64,000 nucleotides of DNA from Paraburkholderia solisilvae (lineage in GTDB: Bacteria; Pseudomonadota; Gammaproteobacteria; Burkholderiales; Burkholderiaceae): contig NZ_CADIKF010000018.1 in the NCBI RefSeq assembly GCF_902859875.1, forward strand, positions 1 to 64,000, read 5' to 3'. The stretch's first letter is position 1. Each line of letters opens with the position of its first letter. This document shows positions 7,962 to 15,771 of this stretch, piece by piece. The notes beneath the pieces are model-generated. The model was not told the DNA's origin. It did no database searches and worked only from the letters and a program-made list of their open reading frames with translations. The translations under genes and the position numbers were made by a program.

Positions 7962-8696
7962 TTACCTCAAGCGAATCGCGGCATCATGTTCGAACTGCCC
8001 GTGCGGATCGAGCGCGCGCAACGCTTCACGTTCGCGCTGGGTCGGCGGCTGCGTCGGCTCGGCGCCGCTCGCGTCGAATTCGAAACCGGTTCGCTCGCGT
8101 ACTTCGTCGAGACTCGACTCCGGGTGCCAGGACCGCAGCGCGAGACGGTTGTCCCGTTTCACGAAAACCGCAATCGGCGTGGCTACGCCGTGCATGCCAC
8201 CCCAGGACGTGACGAAATCCAGCTTCTGCACCAGCGTGCGGCGCGAATGCTCAGTGCGCCACGTGCACGCGCGTCGCGCAGTCGGCAGCATGACGGCGCC
8301 GCCGCCGCCACCGGGCAAGCGCACTTTCGGATGATCCCATTCCCCAATGCATGAATTGTTCGCGCAACCGCTGCCATCGAGTTGTGCCGCGCCGAGAAAG
8401 GTCAGATCCATCCGGCCGCGGGCGCACAGGTCGTAAAAATCTTCGTTCGCGAAGATCGATGCGGAACCTTCGGCAAGCAGCGGATCCGAGCTCGACAGGG
8501 GAATCGACGACGGCGTCGGATTCACGCCGCCGGCGACATTGATATAGACGAAGTCCCAGTCGTATGCGCGCTTGGCCATCAGGCATGCGAGCATCGGCAA
8601 GGTCGAATTCACCCCGCTGAAGGTGATCTCGTTCGGCCGGATAAAGCGCGCGAGGTTGGTGACGATATACGAAAAGCCGGACCACTGTTCATGCAT
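7962..8696 (-). CDS. CoA-transferase-fold protein, beta subunit (IpdB/GctB-like)
   Basis: A 244-aa CoA-transferase-fold subunit that should pair with the alpha subunit whose gene overlaps it by 8 bases. The start MHEQWSGFSYIVTNLARFI is in the overlap; the longer frame only reads through the alpha gene. In classical glutaconate CoA-transferases this subunit carries a catalytic Glu in a YES/G-type motif. At the matching place this protein reads FVYINVAGGVNPTP, without the Glu. The glycine-rich LPGGGGGAVM and the C-terminal RSWHPESSLDEVRERTGFEF with TQPPTQREREALRALDP resemble IpdB, a subunit of a cholesterol-ring-cleaving hydrolase. I infer a hydrolase or ring-opening enzyme rather than a CoA-transferase; this needs alignment. 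Confidence 0.75.
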   Translation of the reverse strand: MHEQWSGFSYIVTNLARFIRPNEITFSGVNSTLPMLACLMAKRAYDWDFVYINVAGGVNPTPSSIPLSSSDPLLAEGSASIFANEDFYDLCARGRMDLTFLGAAQLDGSGCANNSCIGEWDHPKVRLPGGGGGAVMLPTARRACTWRTEHSRRTLVQKLDFVTSWGGMHGVATPIAVFVKRDNRLALRSWHPESSLDEVRERTGFEFDASGAEPTQPPTQREREALRALDPHGQFEHDAAIRLR

Positions 8697-9522
8697 GTTG
8701 CGCGCTCCTTTCTTCCGGCGCGTTGGCGAGATGCGCTTCGAGCACGCCTGCGTCGGGCGAGAGATAGGCCTCCACCGCCGCATAATCGACTGCATAGTTC
8801 GGCCAGCACGACCCCGGCCACGCCCCTTTCGGAACGACCGCGTACGCCTCGACCATGAAGTATGGAATCACGGTCAACTCAGGTTGAATCGCGAAATCGT
8901 CGTCGGAGATTTCTTCTGCGACGACCAGCACGCTTTTCGAAGCACGACTGATAATGCGGTCCCAGTGATACGTTCCCGCGATACGCACATTGCCCTGTCG
9001 GTCGACGCTGCTCGCATGGATTACCGCGAAGTCCGGCGCGATCGCCGGAATGACCCACGTCGCCACGCCGCTGCCATACGGGTCTTCAATGCATTTCCAG
9101 TTGTTGACGCGCGTGAGGTCGCTGCCATGCAGTCCGGCGCATGGCTGGAACGGCACGCCAAACGCCGCCGCGCGCAGCCCGGCCGTCAAGCTCGCGCACG
9201 CGTGCTCTTCCAGTTTTAGCGCGCCGCTTTCAACCGCCTTCCGGTAGTACGGCGCGAGGCCGAAATTGCCCTCCATCGCCACGATGCCGCAACGCGCGCG
9301 CGACGCGACGCCGGCGCGGCACAAAAGGTCGATGTCGTATCCGGGTGACTGCTTGATGACTTCAATACCGCGCTTCTTCTGCCGGATCAGTTCCCGCACA
9401 AATGCGAATGGGCCGCGATGCAGGAAGCTGCCGCCGAGGCCGAGCGACGCCCCATCCGGCACGCGCGCGACGAGGTCTGAAAGGGACACGCGTTTGTCGA
9501 TGTCCGGGAAGCCGGATTTCAT
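8689..9522 (-). CDS. CoA-transferase-fold protein, alpha subunit (IpdA/GctA-like)
   Basis: A 277-aa alpha subunit of the same heteromer. The N-terminal VPDGASLGLGGSFLHRGPFA is the CoA-transferase glycine motif. ESGALKLEEHACASLTAGLR contains Glu105-Glu106, in the same place as the essential acidic residue of IpdA (Glu105 as I recall it). FGVPFQPCAGLHGSDL is the expected following block, and HASSVDRQGNVRIAGTYHWD is the conserved DxxGN region. The gene overlaps the hydratase stop by 4 bases (ATGA) and the beta subunit by 8, so both are co-translated. Together with the missing Glu in the beta subunit, this points to IpdAB-like hydrolysis of a cyclic or beta-keto acyl-CoA. Confidence 0.8.
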   Translation of the reverse strand: MKSGFPDIDKRVSLSDLVARVPDGASLGLGGSFLHRGPFAFVRELIRQKKRGIEVIKQSPGYDIDLLCRAGVASRARCGIVAMEGNFGLAPYYRKAVESGALKLEEHACASLTAGLRAAAFGVPFQPCAGLHGSDLTRVNNWKCIEDPYGSGVATWVIPAIAPDFAVIHASSVDRQGNVRIAGTYHWDRIISRASKSVLVVAEEISDDDFAIQPELTVIPYFMVEAYAVVPKGAWPGSCWPNYAVDYAAVEAYLSPDAGVLEAHLANAPEERSAQHA

Positions 9523-10277
9523 GACGTCTCCTTTTGCGGATGCTGACTCCGCGTGCTGGCCGCAGGGTTGCGATACGCATCGATGCGGTGCTTCAGGCCC
9601 GGTTCGGCCGCTGAGCGAACCAGTGCCGCGAGGTCCGCGTCCGCATGGTGTTCACGCAATGCGTCGCTCAGTAGCGCGCGGCTTGCGGCCGGCAATGACG
9701 TGGCGCGCGCAACGGCATCTGCAATCACGTGGTCGCGCTGCTCGAGCGGCGCCACGCGTTCGATAAAGCAGTTTCCGAATGCGCGATGCACATCGAAGGT
9801 TTCGGACGTTTCGAGAATGCGCTTTGCTTCGTGCTGCCCGACAATGCGCGCAAAACGGCCGGTACCCAGCACCAGACCGAATTGCAGGCCCGGCATTCTG
9901 AAAGTCGTGCCGGGCGCGGCCACACGCAGGTTGCACGCGGCAATCAGATCCACGCCCGCACCGAAATTCTTGCCGTGCGCGAATGCGACTGTCAACGCGG
10001 GCGACGCGGCGACGCGTTGCAACAGCGTCTCGACGCGTACGAACCGCAACAGCAGGTCTCCTTCGCTGAAGCGCTCGACGTCGCTCATATCGAATCCCGC
10101 GCTAAAGCAGCGCCCCTCGCCTTGCAGGATCACGACCGGCACGTTTGCCGCCGCAATTTCGTCGAAGACGGTGATCAGTTGCTCGACGAGTTCGGCGGAC
10201 AACGCGTTGAGCTTTTCCGGCCGGTTCAGCGTAACGGACCAGTATTCACGGTGCTTTTCTATCGCGAGAAGACTCAT
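9519..10277 (-). CDS. Enoyl-CoA hydratase/isomerase (crotonase) family protein
   Basis: Crotonase-fold enzyme of 252 aa starting MSLLAIEKHREYWSVTLNRP. VILQGEGRCFSAGFDMSDVE forms the first oxyanion-hole strand, and HGKNFGAGVDLIAACNLRVA the second. In true hydratases the following helix contains a catalytic Glu before an LGL segment; here that stretch reads MPGLQFGLVLGTGRF, without an obvious Glu, so isomerase, hydrolase or decarboxylase activity is possible. The start at 10277 overlaps the upstream family III CoA-transferase by 4 bases (ATGA). The longer frame to 10436 only reads through that gene. It presumably acts after ligation to CoA in this pathway. Confidence 0.82.
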   Translation of the reverse strand: MSLLAIEKHREYWSVTLNRPEKLNALSAELVEQLITVFDEIAAANVPVVILQGEGRCFSAGFDMSDVERFSEGDLLLRFVRVETLLQRVAASPALTVAFAHGKNFGAGVDLIAACNLRVAAPGTTFRMPGLQFGLVLGTGRFARIVGQHEAKRILETSETFDVHRAFGNCFIERVAPLEQRDHVIADAVARATSLPAASRALLSDALREHHADADLAALVRSAAEPGLKHRIDAYRNPAASTRSQHPQKETS

Positions 10278-11428
10278 GCCTCCACCTCGCTTGCCGCGCC
10301 GGCCAGCAACTGCTGGTTGTGCTCGCCCAGCGCGGGCGGACGCATGCGGATCGGCGGCGTTTGACCGCAAAAGCGCACGGGCGAACCGAACGTTCGCGTT
10401 TGCACGCCGTTCGGCAGTTCGAGCGGTTGCACCCATGTCATATGCGCAACCTGCTCATCGGCCAATACCTGCGAGTAGGTATTGATCGGTGCACACGGCA
10501 CGCCTGCCGCACGGAAGCGCGCAATCCATGTTTCAGCATCCGCGGATGCGAAGATCGCTTCCAGGATGTCGCGCAATTCAACCTGGTGCTTCGCCCGCAG
10601 TGTCGGTGTGACGAACTTGTCGTCGGTCTCGAGGTCCGCGCGTTCGACCACCCTGCAGACCGAACGCCACAATGCGTTATTGCCCGCCGCCATGCCGAAC
10701 CACGTGTCGCGCGCCTTGAACGCCTGATAGGGCGCGTTGCGCGGATGCGCGGAACCGAGCTTGACCGGGTCACGGCCCGTTCCGAAGTATTCCGAAGTTT
10801 GCAGCGCGGCAATCGCGAGCGTCGCGCCCAGCATCGGCACGTCGATGTGGGTGCCGACGCCGGTGCTCGCGACACCGCGAAGCGCCGACGCCACCGAAAA
10901 CGCCGCATACAGTCCGGCCGAAAAATCCGCGAGCGGCACGCCGCATTTCACGGGTGCGCCATCCGGTTCGCCGGTGATGCTCATGATGCCGCTCATGGCC
11001 TGCACGGTGAGATCGAAGCCGCCTTCCTGCGCGCGCGGTCCGGTCTGGCCGTACGCGGAAATCGAGCAATAGATGATGCGCGGAACCAGCTCGCGAATCG
11101 CGTCATAACCGAGTCCCAGCCGGTCCATCACGCCGGGCCGGTTGTTTTCGATCAGTACGTCGGCGGTGCGGATCAGCGCTCTTGCTTGCTCGATGTCCGC
11201 CGCATCTTTCAGGTTCAATGTGACGGAGCGTTTGTTGCGATTCAATGACGCGAAATTTTCGCTGTAGCCCTCGGACATCGGCGGCCACGTGCGCAGCGTG
11301 TCCCCGCCCTCCGGATGCTCGATCTTGATGACGTCCGCGCCCATATCGGCAAGCAGCATGCCGCAATACGGCCCTGCCGCGACGTTGCAGAACTCGATAA
11401 CCCGGATTCCGTGAAGTGGCAATTCCAT
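10274..11428 (-). CDS. CaiB/BaiF family (family III) CoA-transferase
   Basis: Family III CoA-transferase of 384 aa that moves CoA between carboxylic acids through a mixed anhydride on an Asp. N-terminal LHGIRVIEFCNVAAGPYCGM and LLADMGADVIKIEHPEGGDT are the family signature. The catalytic Asp is D168 in GVPLADFSAGLYA, the position of Asp169 in formyl-CoA transferase. I use the ATG at 11428, preceded by GAGGATTGAA; an ATG at 11452 is in frame but has a weaker ribosome site. It is the first gene of the five-gene operon and lies 231 bases from the divergent symporter. With a ligase also present, the pathway has two ways to form the CoA ester. Confidence 0.85.
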   Translation of the reverse strand: MELPLHGIRVIEFCNVAAGPYCGMLLADMGADVIKIEHPEGGDTLRTWPPMSEGYSENFASLNRNKRSVTLNLKDAADIEQARALIRTADVLIENNRPGVMDRLGLGYDAIRELVPRIIYCSISAYGQTGPRAQEGGFDLTVQAMSGIMSITGEPDGAPVKCGVPLADFSAGLYAAFSVASALRGVASTGVGTHIDVPMLGATLAIAALQTSEYFGTGRDPVKLGSAHPRNAPYQAFKARDTWFGMAAGNNALWRSVCRVVERADLETDDKFVTPTLRAKHQVELRDILEAIFASADAETWIARFRAAGVPCAPINTYSQVLADEQVAHMTWVQPLELPNGVQTRTFGSPVRFCGQTPPIRMRPPALGEHNQQLLAGAASEVEA

Positions 11429-11614
11429 TTCAATCCTCGCTGATTCGCTCATTCTTCGTGCCGCTCGTTCGGCACCCCTGTTCGTGCAATCACTCGTGGC
11501 TCTCGCGGTATGACGCGCCGTTCGCCGCGCCAGGGAATTCCCCTGGATGCCGTGTCGCTGCTTGACCTCATTGTGCAGTGGTGCGAGCATCAAGTAAACC
11601 AAAATTTGAGAATG

Positions 11615-11635
11615 ACTTCCTGAATTTTAGGAATT
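11615..11635. promoter_or_regulatory. Candidate IclR operator before the symporter
   Basis: Inverted repeat with 7-base arms, ACTTCCT and AGGAATT, separated by 7 bases; one arm base departs from symmetry. It has the same arms and spacing as the site before the iclR gene at 13009. It lies 24 bases upstream of the symporter start and within the divergent intergenic region, so it could control both the symporter and the CoA operon. Confidence 0.65.
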
Positions 11636-11659
11636 ATTAGATGACCTTCGGAGACAGGA

Positions 11660-12955
11660 ATGGCAATGCAACCGGCAACTGATGCACGAGCAGGGACCGT
11701 ATTTCGCGTGGTAAGCGGAAATTTTCTCGAGATGTACGACTTCATGGTCTACGGCTTTTATGCATCGTCCATCGCGAAGGCCATGTTTCCGGGGGACAAC
11801 GAATTCATCTCGCTGCTGCTGTCGCTGGCGACGTTCGGTGTGGGATTTCTCATGCGTCCGCTCGGCGCGATCGTGCTGGGCTCGTATATGGACAAGCATG
11901 GGCGGCGAGCGGGTTTGATCGTTACGCTCACGTTGATGTCGATCGGCGTGCTGCTGATCGCCGTGACGCCCGGTTATGCGTCGATCGGCGTACTGGCTCC
12001 GGTGCTGGTGATAGCCGGGCGGCTGCTGCAAGGATTCTCGGCGGGCGCCGAATCAGGTGGCGTTTCCGTGTATCTGTCGGAGATTGCGCCGCCTGGACGA
12101 CGCGGGTTCTATGTGTCGTGGCAATCGGCGAGTCAGCAGATCTCCGTGCTGATCGCGGCCATTCTGGGTGTCGTGCTGCGCTTCACGCTCAGCGGCGAGC
12201 AGATGGATGCCTGGGGATGGCGCATTCCGTTTCTATTCGGCTGCTCGATCATTCCGGTGTTGTTCTGGATTCGCCGTTCGGTTGAAGAATCACATGTGTT
12301 CAAGGCTCAAAAGCCTCAATCGGTCGGCGACATCTTCCGCTCGCTTGCGAGCAACTGGAAGGTCATTGCGTGGTCGACGATGCTTGTCACGCTGACCAGC
12401 ATCATGTTTTATCTGATCACCGCTTATACGCCGACGTATGGACGCGCGGTGCTAGGGCTCAAGCCGATCGATACGTTCTGGGTGACGATTGGCGTCGCGA
12501 CGACGACATTCATCATGATTCCGCTGATGGCCGCGCTGTCCGATAAGGTGGGCCGCAAACCGATGCTGGCGGGCGCGTCGCTGATCATTGCGATCGTGTC
12601 GTATCCGGCGATGAGCTGGCTCGTGAGCGCACCTTCGTTCGGCGCGCTGCTCGCGGTCGAAGTGGGATTCGCGGTGCTGTATGCGACGTACCAGGCGTCG
12701 CTCGTGGTGACGCTGACCGAGATCATTCCATCGAATGTGCGCGGCACCGGCTTTTCACTCGCGTATAGCCTGTCGCAAGCCATTTTCGGTGGTTTCACGC
12801 CGGCCATCTGCACGCTGCTGATCCACACTACCGGCAACAAGGCGGTGCCCGGCGCGTGGCTTTCCGTGGGAGCGGTGCTCGCGCTCGTGGCGACGCTGGC
12901 CGTCGTACGTGAAGACAAAAGCGGCGTGAGAAAGATGTCGACGGTGACGTCATGA
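11660..12955 (+). CDS. MFS transporter, metabolite:H+ symporter (MHS) family
   Basis: Twelve-helix inner-membrane symporter of 431 aa. VVSGNFLEMYDFMVYGFYAS is the MHS first helix, and the loop 2-3 motif GSYMDKHGRRAGL and the repeated SDKVGRKPML are the MFS DRxGR signatures. RLLQGFSAGAESGGVSVYLS is the MHS helix 4 motif. The family carries citrate, tricarballylate, ketoglutarate, shikimate and similar organic acids; the exact substrate is not evident. GGAGACAGGA precedes the ATG. It is divergent from the CoA operon, has a candidate IclR site in its leader, and the iclR gene follows, so it probably imports the acid that the ligase and CoA-transferases act on. Confidence 0.87.
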   Translation: MAMQPATDARAGTVFRVVSGNFLEMYDFMVYGFYASSIAKAMFPGDNEFISLLLSLATFGVGFLMRPLGAIVLGSYMDKHGRRAGLIVTLTLMSIGVLLIAVTPGYASIGVLAPVLVIAGRLLQGFSAGAESGGVSVYLSEIAPPGRRGFYVSWQSASQQISVLIAAILGVVLRFTLSGEQMDAWGWRIPFLFGCSIIPVLFWIRRSVEESHVFKAQKPQSVGDIFRSLASNWKVIAWSTMLVTLTSIMFYLITAYTPTYGRAVLGLKPIDTFWVTIGVATTTFIMIPLMAALSDKVGRKPMLAGASLIIAIVSYPAMSWLVSAPSFGALLAVEVGFAVLYATYQASLVVTLTEIIPSNVRGTGFSLAYSLSQAIFGGFTPAICTLLIHTTGNKAVPGAWLSVGAVLALVATLAVVREDKSGVRKMSTVTS

Positions 12956-13008
12956 AGCGGATTTCGCCGCTGCGTCGCTTGCATTGCCCGTTCAAAAGCA
13001 CATGATAG

Positions 13009-13029
13009 ACTTCCTATTATTTAGGAAGT
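13009..13029. promoter_or_regulatory. Candidate IclR operator, perfect palindrome before the regulator gene
   Basis: Perfect inverted repeat with arms ACTTCCT and AGGAAGT around a 7-base AT-only centre, ending 4 bases before the iclR ATG. A near copy lies at 11615. The position over the ribosome-binding region fits autoregulation. Assignment to IclR is inferred from location and repetition. Confidence 0.7.
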
Positions 13030-13033
13030 AAAG

Positions 13034-13804
13034 ATGGACAAAACACTACTGAAAGGTCTTGTGGTTCTCGAGGCGGTGACCGACCTCGAGCACCAGCCCA
13101 AGACCATCGAAGAGCTCGCCAGACGCGTCGGATTGACGCGCAGTAACGCGCACCGCACCCTGCAAACGCTGATTCACGCCGGCTACGTGGAAAAAGATGA
13201 AGACGCCGGCGGCTATCGCGGCACGATCCGGCTGTTTGAATTAGGCGCGCGTCAGTTGGCCCAGCTGGACGTCCGCAAGGTTGCGTTGCCGCTGATGCGC
13301 GTGCTGGCTGAGCGGACCGAAGAGACAGTGCATCTGTCGGTGCTCGACGGGCTCGACGTCGTGTATGTCGAGAAGATCGATAGCGCGCAGCCGATTCGCG
13401 CCTACTCGATGGTGGGAGGGCGCGGGCCCGCGTATGCGGTCGCGACCGGAAAAGCGCTGCTTGCGTATCAGCATGAAGGCTATCTGGATGGCTACGCGAA
13501 GCAGTTGACGAAGCATACCGCCGCAACCGTGACCTCTTTGCCGGCGCTCAAGGACGAACTGCAAAAGGTGGTGCGAACCGGATATGCGATCAATAGCGGG
13601 GAATGGCGCGAAGGCGTCGGCGGCGTAGCTGCGACGGTGTTCAACGGGCTCGATCAGCCCATTGCGGCGGTGGGAATTTCGGGGCCGCTGGAGCGGCTTA
13701 CCGCACGCAAGATGAAGGAGTTTGCGCCGGATGTGCAGGCGTGCGCGCTTAAGGTGTCGCGCGCGATGGGATATCGCGGGCAGGGGAAAGACCCGGTGAG
13801 TTGA
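13034..13804 (+). CDS. IclR family transcriptional regulator
   Basis: DNA-binding regulator of 256 aa. Residues about 5-70 form the winged helix-turn-helix (LARRVGLTRSNAHRTLQTLI). The effector domain follows, with LSVLDGLDVVYVEKIDSAQP, GRGPAYAVATGKALLAY and a late REGVGGVAATVFNGLDQPIA, all typical of the IclR ligand domain. It starts 78 bases after the symporter stop and has its own near-perfect palindromic site immediately before the ATG. I infer that it controls itself, the symporter and perhaps the divergent CoA operon, in response to the imported acid or its CoA ester. Confidence 0.9.
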   Translation: MDKTLLKGLVVLEAVTDLEHQPKTIEELARRVGLTRSNAHRTLQTLIHAGYVEKDEDAGGYRGTIRLFELGARQLAQLDVRKVALPLMRVLAERTEETVHLSVLDGLDVVYVEKIDSAQPIRAYSMVGGRGPAYAVATGKALLAYQHEGYLDGYAKQLTKHTAATVTSLPALKDELQKVVRTGYAINSGEWREGVGGVAATVFNGLDQPIAAVGISGPLERLTARKMKEFAPDVQACALKVSRAMGYRGQGKDPVS

Positions 13805-13978
13805 GCGCGCACCGGGCTGGTCCGCAATGGGCGAACGTGCGGACGCATTGCCCGCGCCTGCACGTTCGGTTCAGCTCCTGTTCGTTGCGAAGCCCGCGGT
13901 TCTTATCAGCGAAGGTTGCGCGTGCATCGTTTGCCCCTTCGCAACCTGCGAGCTATACGCTCACTCACGCTCAATCAC

Positions 13979-14653
13979 TCACCAATCGGTACCGACTTTC
14001 GGGGAACGCGGCCCGTAGAGCAGTCCGTCAGGCGGCCCTGCCTTCAGCAGACGATTCGCAGCAAGCGCTGCCACGTCGTGACTTTCATCGGTCAGGTTGT
14101 GTGCGACCTGCTTCACCGCCGCCGACACGAGCGCGACGACAATGCTGCCGCCCGCGTTGAAATTCGCGCCGATCTCCTTGCCGTTGGCGCTTGCCGACCC
14201 GACCCAGAGCACATTGCCCGTTCTCAGATCGACCATCTTCGCCGATGCGGAAACGACCGTTGTGCTGTCCACGACCTGATAAACGGAACCGTATTTGGTG
14301 ATTCTCGGATAGATCGCGGCATCCACACCGAAATACTCGCGAAGCTTGTCCATCGACACCTGCTGAATATCATTGGGTGTCGTCAGGCCGTTTTGCCTGA
14401 AGGTTTCTTCCATCACGGCAACAGGCACGACGTAGTAGCCGGCTTCTGCAACGGGTAGCGTCATCTCCGAAAGCAGCCCATAGCTTGCGTTGACATCGTT
14501 CGTGTCGTTCACGGGCGGCAAGATCAGGATGCTTTTGGGCTGACTGTTCCTGAACGCGGTGTAATCGACATGTCGCGCCGGAGCGGCACAACCTGCGAGG
14601 AACACGGCGGCAAGCAAACCGCAGACGAGCGGAAAGAAAAAGTGACGGCGCAT
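13979..14653 (-). CDS. DUF799/GNA1162-type putative lipoprotein
   Basis: Outer-membrane-type lipoprotein of 224 aa. The signal peptide ends in LAGC with the lipidated Cys at residue 22. The body fits the DUF799 family, whose known member GNA1162 of Neisseria is a surface lipoprotein: SILILPPVNDTNDVNASYG, then VPVAVMEETFRQNGL, IYPRITKYGSVYQ and the C-terminal VALVSAAVKQVAHNLTDES. It ends the three-gene lipoprotein cluster CsgG-DUF4810-DUF799, with a 15-base gap after the DUF4810 gene. The cluster recurs in other proteobacteria; its members are thought to form an export or envelope assembly unit, but the cargo is not known. Confidence 0.85.
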   Translation of the reverse strand: MRRHFFFPLVCGLLAAVFLAGCAAPARHVDYTAFRNSQPKSILILPPVNDTNDVNASYGLLSEMTLPVAEAGYYVVPVAVMEETFRQNGLTTPNDIQQVSMDKLREYFGVDAAIYPRITKYGSVYQVVDSTTVVSASAKMVDLRTGNVLWVGSASANGKEIGANFNAGGSIVVALVSAAVKQVAHNLTDESHDVAALAANRLLKAGPPDGLLYGPRSPKVGTDW

Positions 14654-14668
14654 GATTGTGTCCTCGGG

Positions 14669-15028
14669 TTACTTATTTTTTGCCAGGAAATCCATATAGG
14701 CGGATGACTCAGGAAACGCGGCTTTTTCCGCGGCGAATTCCTGCATTGCCTTGTCGTCATGCCCCACCAGCGCGTACAGCATCCCGAGGTGCGCGTAAAA
14801 GCCGGGCGGAGGATGATTACCCTTTGCAGCGATTAGCTGAAGGGACTTCTCCATCGCGTCAATCTGATCCTGAGGCGATTTGACGGCCTTGAAGTAGTCG
14901 TAGACTTCCGGCTGATAACCGGTCCATTGGTACAACGGCGGAGTGGCCGTCTGGTTTGCACACCCGGCAAGCGCAACGATGCTGCCGAATGCAAGCAGCA
15001 GCGGACCCCGTAGCTTTGTCTTTTTCAT
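14669..15028 (-). CDS. DUF4810 lipoprotein
   Basis: Small lipoprotein of 119 aa with lipobox LAGC (Cys at residue 23). YQWTGYQPEVYDYFK followed by a helical region (SPQDQIDAMEKSLQLIAAKG, PPPGFYAHLGMLYALVGHDD) matches DUF4810, a TPR-like helical family. It sits between the CsgG gene (75 bases upstream) and the DUF799 gene, the usual gene order for this triad. It probably works as a partner or pilotin of the CsgG-like pore component. Confidence 0.85.
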   Translation of the reverse strand: MKKTKLRGPLLLAFGSIVALAGCANQTATPPLYQWTGYQPEVYDYFKAVKSPQDQIDAMEKSLQLIAAKGNHPPPGFYAHLGMLYALVGHDDKAMQEFAAEKAAFPESSAYMDFLAKNK

Positions 15029-15102
15029 TTTCGTATTAGATTAGTTATACAAAATTAAATCTGATTGCCTAAGCTCACCCCGACAATCGGCAGGCTAGCG
15101 CT

Positions 15103-15771
15103 TTAGAACTTTACAGTACCGGCGTCGACCTGTTCGAGCAGGTGCCGTACGGCCTCTCGCATCGCGAGTTCAAGCACTTTGCCATTGAGCGTGGAGTCGT
15201 AGCTGGCGGTTCCGCCAAAGCCAATGATCTCGCGATTCGACAGGCTGAACTCACCCGCACCCTGGCTCGACGCAACGACTTCGGACGTCGTGGTGTTCAC
15301 CACGTTCAGGCTCACTTTCGCGTACGCAACCTGATTCTTGCCCCGCCCCAGGATACCGAACAGTTCCTGATCGCCGACTTCCTTGCGCCCGAACTCGGTC
15401 ACGTCCCCCGTGATAACGAAGTCCGCGCCCTTGATCGCTTGCGTTTTGTTGGCGAACCCGGCTTCCTGATGGATTTCCGCGAGATTGTCGCGATCCAGAA
15501 CATTGAAGCGCCCGGTTTGCTGAAGGGAGGTAACCAGAACCGTTTTCGCCTGGCTGCCCAACCGGTCGACACCATCGGAGAAGATGCCTCGCATATACGT
15601 CGAACGATTGTCGAACTTGCCAACCGAGACTTTGATGAGGCTTTGGGCGGAAGACGCTTGAACCGGAACAGGTGTGGGTACCGACAGCGCTTGCGATGAT
15701 TCCGTTGCACAACCCGCGAGAGTAAATATGGCGACAACGGATGATGCGACTAACTTCGATCCAGTTTTCAT
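15103..15771 (-). CDS. CsgG/HfaB family lipoprotein
   Basis: Lipoprotein of 222 aa starting MKTGSKLVASSVVAIFTLAG with lipidated Cys21. IKVSVGKFDNRSTYMRGIFS, LVTSLQQTGRFNVLDRDNLA and ADFVITGDVTEFGRKEVG are the CsgG fold motifs; CsgG itself is the curli secretion pore. No curli subunit genes lie nearby, and the two accessory lipoproteins are those of the CsgG-DUF4810-DUF799 triad. The longer frame to 15867 adds a basic N-terminus before a good signal peptide and is rejected. First gene of the cluster. Confidence 0.87.
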   Translation of the reverse strand: MKTGSKLVASSVVAIFTLAGCATESSQALSVPTPVPVQASSAQSLIKVSVGKFDNRSTYMRGIFSDGVDRLGSQAKTVLVTSLQQTGRFNVLDRDNLAEIHQEAGFANKTQAIKGADFVITGDVTEFGRKEVGDQELFGILGRGKNQVAYAKVSLNVVNTTTSEVVASSQGAGEFSLSNREIIGFGGTASYDSTLNGKVLELAMREAVRHLLEQVDAGTVKF

